From assembly GCA_964474905.1 (NCBI GenBank), contig CAYYUP010000006.1, positions 1 to 64,000 on the forward strand: a stretch of DNA of 64,000 nt. Direction: 5' to 3'. Each line of letters starts with the position of its first letter. Positions within the stretch are counted from its first letter, which is position 1. A model generated the notes under the pieces. That model was not told where the DNA came from. It saw nothing but the letters and a program-made list of their open reading frames with translations, and did no database searches. Position numbers and translations under genes: made by a program. Shown here one piece after another: positions 59,408 through 64,000 of this stretch. This stretch comes from JADJRG01 sp964474905. GTDB taxonomy: Bacteria; Myxococcota_A; Polyangia; Nannocystales; Nannocystaceae.

Positions 59408-59839
59408 GTGTTGCCCGAGATCATCCTTCCCGCTCACGGGATACGGGTCGCGCCTTCGGCGATGCGCTGGCGGGCGACTCGGTCATCGGGGCCCGGCGGT
59501 CAGAACGTCAACAAGGTCGCGAGCAAGGTTGAGTTGCGGGTCTCTCTCGGTGATATCGACGGGCTCGGCGAGCACGCACTCGATCGACTGCGTCTCCTCG
59601 CGCAGCGCTTTATCACCACGGGTGACGAGCTGCTCATCACCAGCACGTTGACCCGTGATCAGGCGCGCAACCTCGCCGATGCCCATGGCAAGCTGATCAC
59701 GCTCCTCGATCATGCGGGCCGTCGACCGCGGCGACGACGGAAGACCAAACCCTCGCGGGCGGCCAAGGCTCGCCGTCTAACGGCAAAGCGTCACGTCTCT
59801 GAAAAAAAGCGCAACCGCCGGAAAAACTCCGACGATTGA
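59408..59839 (+). CDS. arfB: Alternative ribosome-rescue factor, peptidyl-tRNA hydrolase
   Basis: 143 residues from a GTG at 59408. The catalytic GGQ is in SSGPGGQNVNKVASKVELR (Gln32), and the basic C-terminal tail (RRPRRRRKTKPSRAAKARR, then KKRNRRKN) is the mRNA-channel anchor of ArfB/YaeJ. This enzyme releases stalled peptides from ribosomes without a stop codon. It follows the kinase gene after 10 bases and ends 12 bases from the convergent SDR gene. Confidence 0.93.
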   Translation: MLPEIILPAHGIRVAPSAMRWRATRSSGPGGQNVNKVASKVELRVSLGDIDGLGEHALDRLRLLAQRFITTGDELLITSTLTRDQARNLADAHGKLITLLDHAGRRPRRRRKTKPSRAAKARRLTAKRHVSEKKRNRRKNSDD

Positions 59840-59851
59840 GATTGCCGCCTC

Positions 59852-60622
59852 TCACGCAGTCTCGCCGCCGTCGATCGCGAGCGCCTGACCGTTGATCGCG
59901 GTGGCGGCTGGGGAGGCGATAAATGCGACGAATTCGGCGATCTCTGCGGGATCGAGGAGGCGCCGCTGTGGGGAGAAGCGGGCGAGCGAAGTGCGGGCCT
60001 CATCGGCGCTGCGCTCGGTCTTGCGTTGGATCGTAGCGATCGCATCGCTGGCGATGTCGGTGTCGGTGAAGCCCGGGCAGATGGCGTTGATCGTGACACC
60101 GCTGGTGGCGACCTCGACCGCGAGAGCGCGTGTCCAGCCGAGTACAGCGGCCTTGCTCGCGGAGTAGGCGGCAGTGTAGGCGTAGCCCTTGAGCGCGGCC
60201 GTCGAGGCGATGTTGATCACTCGACCGCCACCGCTCTCGATCATGCCCGGCAGCAGGGCGCGGGCGAGGGCAAAGGGGGCACGGGCGTTGATCGCGAGCA
60301 AGCGGTCAAAGAGATCCTCGTCGCTGCGGGCGATCGGTGCGGAGGCAGCGATGCCGGCGTTGTTGACGAGCACTCGGACCCCACGGCCAAGGCTTCGCAC
60401 TGTCGTGAGCAGCTCCTCGACGCCCGCGCGCGTGCTCAGATCGACCGCGTTCGAGGCGACGACATTCGCTTCTGATAACGGCCCCCGGATAGCGCCCTGC
60501 AAGCGCTCTGGGTGGTGAGCGCAGAGCACGAGATCATGGTCCTGTGCGAGGCGCGTGGCGATCGCGAGTCCGATGCCGCGGCTAGCTCCGGTAACGACGG
60601 CGAGGGGACGCATTGTGCTCAT
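59852..60622 (-). CDS. Short-chain dehydrogenase/reductase (FabG-like)
   Basis: 256 residues. Classical SDR: VTGASRGIGLAIATRL for cofactor binding, VNNAGIAAS, INIASTAALKG with the Ser, and AAYSASKAAVLGWTRALAVE with the Tyr-x3-Lys. The end AINGQALAIDGGETA is the usual FabG-like terminus. Substrate unknown; 3-oxoacyl-ACP or acetoacetyl-CoA reduction is plausible. Possible start three residues later at 60613. Confidence 0.9.
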   Translation of the reverse strand: MSTMRPLAVVTGASRGIGLAIATRLAQDHDLVLCAHHPERLQGAIRGPLSEANVVASNAVDLSTRAGVEELLTTVRSLGRGVRVLVNNAGIAASAPIARSDEDLFDRLLAINARAPFALARALLPGMIESGGGRVINIASTAALKGYAYTAAYSASKAAVLGWTRALAVEVATSGVTINAICPGFTDTDIASDAIATIQRKTERSADEARTSLARFSPQRRLLDPAEIAEFVAFIASPAATAINGQALAIDGGETA

Positions 60623-60763
60623 CGCCAGAGAGTACCGTGCCAGTGTCCCGTACAGCGCGGACGCTGCAGATCACGGCTTCGCTGACAGAAAGCATCGCCC
60701 GGATATGTTGTGCAGTGCAGACGGTGACCGCTTCGGCCTCAGGTGGCTCTGTGGAATTGTCTG

Positions 60764-63700
60764 TCAGCCGGCAGGGGTGCTGATGATCGTGTCGCCGAAG
60801 AATGCGAGATCGCGGACGGAGATCGAAGCCTTCGCGGGCCCGTGCAGGATGAGTGTTACTGAGACGGCCGAGCCATCGGCGGTCCAGGGGATCGCTGGGC
60901 TCTGCCAGGAGCCTCTGCGCTTTGTCGGTAGATCGAGAGTCGTTAGCGCTTCGCCGTCGACGAGGATCTCGAGGCTGTGCGGCTGATCTGTGATGCGGGT
61001 CAGATGCACGATCCACGCGCCTTTGCCCGATGGAAATTCTGTCGGTGGAAAGATGAGGGGTTTCTCTGATGTCAGGACCATCGACAGGCCGTCGAGCTTC
61101 GGCTTTGGCTGGATTCCGGGGCGCAGGCGCGAGAGGGATCGGCCGCGGACCCAGGCTGCTTTTTTGGGCGGGTGGCCGAGATCGCGGGAGGGCGACCATG
61201 TGCGAGCGGGAATCTGCGGGGAGGGAGCCGCCGAACCCGCGGATTGGGGGAGGAGGCGCAGCTCATCGAGTTGTCCATGTGCACAGGTGACTGAGTTGTC
61301 AGAGGTCGCGCCCCCGCGGATTCGGAGGTGAATCGGCTGTGCATCTCCGGCGACTGGAAAGGGTCCGATCGTGCCGCGCTCGCGGACCCGTGGCGGCGGC
61401 CTCAGATCGAGGTGCAGGTGACCCATGCGGAGCTTCCATGTCGGGGCGTGGCCGAGTCCACCGGTCTCGCCGACCAGGACGATCGAGGCCACGAGCGGGT
61501 CTTCCGGCAGGACGATCTCGAACTCCCGTTTGGCGTCGAGACAGAGATGTCCCTCGCGCCATGTTGGTCGATGGAGCGTGAGCGGATGTTCTCCCCTGGT
61601 CTCGCCCTCTTCAAAACGCCAGCGTCGGATCCCCTTGCGGAGATCCTCGTCGACCACGACCTCAAAGAGTCCGAGGCGGAGCGCGGAGCGGGTGACTTGG
61701 TTGGGCAGGGTGTTGACGGCCGGTGTTAGGCGGTCGGTGTAGAGTTCGTACAAGCCGACAGGGCGGGCACGGAAGGGCGCTGGCAGCCGATCGTCGATGG
61801 CTGCGAGCACGACCCCGTCGCGCTTTCGCGTGTAGGCGTGGCTGGCCTCGCCGAGCAGCAGGAATACCGGCGGTCTCGTGTTGGGTGTGTCGGCGCCGTC
61901 GATCAGCAGGGCGTGCAGGGTCGCGTAGGTCACCTCGGCGCTGCGATAGGGCAGCACCTGGACACTGTGGCCGAGGAGGAGGGCGCCGCCGACTTGGTTG
62001 AAGGCGTGTGAGCTGTGCCAGCCCTCACCCCCAGCGATCAGCACCGCGTCGCTCGGCAGCTTCGAAGCGATCGCTTGCACGAGGCGCTCGGAGCCTTCGT
62101 ACTCGGAGATGCGGACCAGCGGCCAGGCCACGAGCGGCCAGGCCACGGCGGCGATCAACGCCAGCGGCAAGGCGATCTGCAGGGTCTTGCGGGTCTTCTG
62201 AATCATCGCTCGGCGCTCGGCGAATTGAAGAACTCCGACAAGGCCGTGGATCGCCAGCAGGATCACCAGCGGCATCAGCTCTGGGACCAGGTAGCGCCCG
62301 TAATAAAAGAGTCCGGCGCGCGGCAGGTTGCGCTGGGCGTAGAGAGCGAGCGTCGTCACCGGCAGGCTCGCGATCGCCAGCATCCAGGTATTGTCGATCC
62401 CTGCTTGCGGTCGACGGAGGAGTCGGAGGGCGCCAAGCAGCGCTGCGCCGAGGAGCGGCCATCCAAGGCCTGCGAGGGCGGGATCGAGGCGCGAGAAAGG
62501 GCGCGCGAGGGGGCTAGGCTGACCTAAGAGGAAGGTAAAGATCGCGGCTGCACCGGCGATGATCAGGATCCGCGGGAGCTGATCGCGGAGACCGTGCAGG
62601 CGTGTGCGGAGCGGTGTTGCGATGATTCGGTCGAACAGCGCCCAGAGCATGAGGCCTGCGAGCGGAAGGGCGATCAGCGTTGTCGGTCGCAGGGCCACGA
62701 TGCCGCCGAGTTGGCGGTGGAGTTCGTCGTAGAGGTAGGGGAAGACCGAGGTCGCGTGCAGAACCAAGCTCGCCGCCAGGAGTCCGCCGTACAGCAGCGG
62801 TGCCCGGCGACGCTCGCTCGGTGTGCGGAGCCAGAGGATCGCGAGCAGGAGCGGCGCCGCCAGCCAGGCGTTGCCGCGGATCCACGCCAGGCAGGCGAGC
62901 AGAGCGGCGGCGATCCATCGTCGATCGCTCACGATCGCGGCGAGCAGGGCAGCGAGGCCTAGCGGTAGCGCGAGGGCCTCTGTGAGCGGTGTTCGCTGGA
63001 CCCAGATCGCGAGCGGAAGAGTCGCTATCAGGGCGGCGGCGAGCGGGCCGGCGAAGGCCCGGGTTGGCCACAGGCGACCCGCGATTGCGGCCATGGCGAG
63101 CATACTGAGGGCCGCGTACAGGTAGAGGATCCCGCTCAGCCAGGCGCCGCCAAAGATCATTCCCCAGAGGGCGAGCAGCGCGGGGTGCATGTGCAGGAAC
63201 TGCGGGACGACAGCCCCACTCTCGCGCTCACGCAGGTAGAGCCCGGGCCTGTAGGCGCCTTCGTAGACCCCCTGGCGCCAGGCATCGCCGTCGGTCGGGT
63301 AGAGCCCGAGGATGTCCCGCGAAGAGGCTCGTGAAGGGCTCTTGCCAGCCGCGGCGAGCAGCTCATCGCGGAGCTTAAAAGAGCCTGTTTGCTGGAGGTG
63401 TCGGGCGCGGAGAACGTAGGTGCCCTGGTCTCGTCCCGCCAGCTCGGCGCTGTGCAGGGGGGCTCGAAGGGCGAGGCCGCCTGCGAGTGTGACGGTGATC
63501 GCGATCGTGATGCGGAGGCGCGCGCGGGGCCTTTGCGGGGGCGGCAGAGCGTGTCCTGTCCACGGCCAGAGCAGGGCTGCGAGACCGAGTCCTGCGAGCG
63601 TGATCCAGGGCGCAGTAAAGGCTCCGGTGAGCCCGAGCAGCACGCTGCAGAGGCCGGCGAGTGCGAGCGTCGACGCGGTCGCGATCACCCAGGTCTCGAG

Positions 63701-63799
63701 GCCTGTGCTCGCTCTTTCTGCGAGCTGCCATCGGCGACCGATCGCGAGCGCGAGCGCGAGCCAAGCGAGTGCGACGACGACCTGCACGGACGCGAGCAT
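60764..63799 (-). CDS. Large GT-C glycosyltransferase-like membrane protein
   Basis: About 1011 residues from the ATG at 63799; the frame stays open to 63976 but adds no sensible domain. The first 620 residues have about 12 to 14 membrane segments with a GT-39/GT-C-like start: an acidic loop LAGRDQGTYVLRARHL after the first helices and VPQFLHMHPALLALWGM. The last 390 residues are soluble and beta-rich, including LRMGHLHLDLRPPPRVRERG and a final IVHLTRITDQPHSLEILVDG, which resemble a carbohydrate-binding type sandwich. It may transfer a sugar from a lipid carrier to an acceptor in the envelope. No partner gene is visible. Confidence 0.65.
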   Translation of the reverse strand: MLASVQVVVALAWLALALAIGRRWQLAERASTGLETWVIATASTLALAGLCSVLLGLTGAFTAPWITLAGLGLAALLWPWTGHALPPPQRPRARLRITIAITVTLAGGLALRAPLHSAELAGRDQGTYVLRARHLQQTGSFKLRDELLAAAGKSPSRASSRDILGLYPTDGDAWRQGVYEGAYRPGLYLRERESGAVVPQFLHMHPALLALWGMIFGGAWLSGILYLYAALSMLAMAAIAGRLWPTRAFAGPLAAALIATLPLAIWVQRTPLTEALALPLGLAALLAAIVSDRRWIAAALLACLAWIRGNAWLAAPLLLAILWLRTPSERRRAPLLYGGLLAASLVLHATSVFPYLYDELHRQLGGIVALRPTTLIALPLAGLMLWALFDRIIATPLRTRLHGLRDQLPRILIIAGAAAIFTFLLGQPSPLARPFSRLDPALAGLGWPLLGAALLGALRLLRRPQAGIDNTWMLAIASLPVTTLALYAQRNLPRAGLFYYGRYLVPELMPLVILLAIHGLVGVLQFAERRAMIQKTRKTLQIALPLALIAAVAWPLVAWPLVRISEYEGSERLVQAIASKLPSDAVLIAGGEGWHSSHAFNQVGGALLLGHSVQVLPYRSAEVTYATLHALLIDGADTPNTRPPVFLLLGEASHAYTRKRDGVVLAAIDDRLPAPFRARPVGLYELYTDRLTPAVNTLPNQVTRSALRLGLFEVVVDEDLRKGIRRWRFEEGETRGEHPLTLHRPTWREGHLCLDAKREFEIVLPEDPLVASIVLVGETGGLGHAPTWKLRMGHLHLDLRPPPRVRERGTIGPFPVAGDAQPIHLRIRGGATSDNSVTCAHGQLDELRLLPQSAGSAAPSPQIPARTWSPSRDLGHPPKKAAWVRGRSLSRLRPGIQPKPKLDGLSMVLTSEKPLIFPPTEFPSGKGAWIVHLTRITDQPHSLEILVDGEALTTLDLPTKRRGSWQSPAIPWTADGSAVSVTLILHGPAKASISVRDLAFFGDTIISTPAG

Positions 63800-64000
63800 A
63801 GGGCGCAGGTGCGGTCGCTGATATCGACTCGTCGCAGCGGATCCGCGGCTCGTGTTGGGCCGCAAAACGAGAAATCGTGAGGAGTCTCTCAATCGACCGC
63901 GCTTGGGTTCTCCTGGGGCTCCTTTGTGGTTCTCGAGTCGATAGGTGCGAAGCTGTCTGCGCACTGCATTCGTCACTCGGGGGCCTTAAGATCCGCGGGC

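Overview
The window is a GC-rich chromosomal segment from what looks like a predatory or social bacterium of the Myxococcota, most likely near the Nannocystales. That placement is inferred from gene content. It includes many lipoproteins with Ser/Thr/Gly/Asp-rich linkers after the lipobox Cys, EGF-like and DUF4215 Cys-rich surface proteins, a DUF2330 protein with a MYXO-CTERM-like tail, two large Hanks-type Ser/Thr kinases with TPR or ATPase modules, and dense use of GTG starts. No rRNA, tRNA, CRISPR array, integrase or transposase was recognised. A 100-base run of N at 50317-50416 marks a scaffold join inside a topoisomerase gene.

Layout. 0-5.4 kb, minus strand: LOG-family protein (cut by the window edge), hotdog thioesterase, membrane histidine kinase, AsmA/DUF748-like protein, EGF-domain lipoprotein. 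5.6-12.6 kb, plus strand: saccharopine-dehydrogenase-like reductase, TPR protein, a tandem pair of related Cys-containing lipoproteins of unknown family, and a Rieske oxygenase. 12.6-18 kb: a translationally coupled pair (charged coiled-coil membrane protein and HExxH lipoprotein), a fasciclin lipoprotein, and a geranylgeranyl-reductase-like flavoprotein. 18.4-25.2 kb, plus strand: Ser/Thr kinase with TPRs overlapping a pectate-lyase-fold lipoprotein, then the DUF2330 protein.

25.3-36.2 kb is the most interesting region. It is a purine-catabolism cluster related to the Se-dependent xanthine dehydrogenase / SsnA / YgfK set of enterobacteria and clostridia, but remodelled. A 2Fe-2S plus molybdopterin dehydrogenase, a minimal SsnA-like amidohydrolase, two fold-type-II PLP enzymes and a nitrilase form one tightly packed plus-strand operon. 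An M20 carbamoylase and a YgfK-like protein face it on the minus strand. The YgfK protein has lost the whole central GltD-like NAD(P)H/FAD module, and no YgfM-type FAD subunit is present. Both redox enzymes therefore lack their usual flavin/NAD coupling, which suggests direct electron transfer between purine oxidation and urate reduction, or an external ferredoxin.

36.3-42.5 kb is accessory: a compositionally foreign SNase-like nuclease, short tandem repeats, a DUF4336 protein, a small barrel-like secreted protein, a sulfotransferase, a frameshifted small lipoprotein, a vWA-like lipoprotein and a winged-helix protein. 42.8-54 kb holds more housekeeping functions: purL-purQ, a TerB-like protein, a DUF4215 protein ending in a uromodulin/GP2-like D8C module, infA, and parC-parE (or gyrase-like) with the scaffold gap. 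54-64 kb: LuxR-type regulator, ECF sigma factor divergent from a kinase-ATPase-solenoid protein, arfB, an SDR, and a large glycosyltransferase-like membrane protein.
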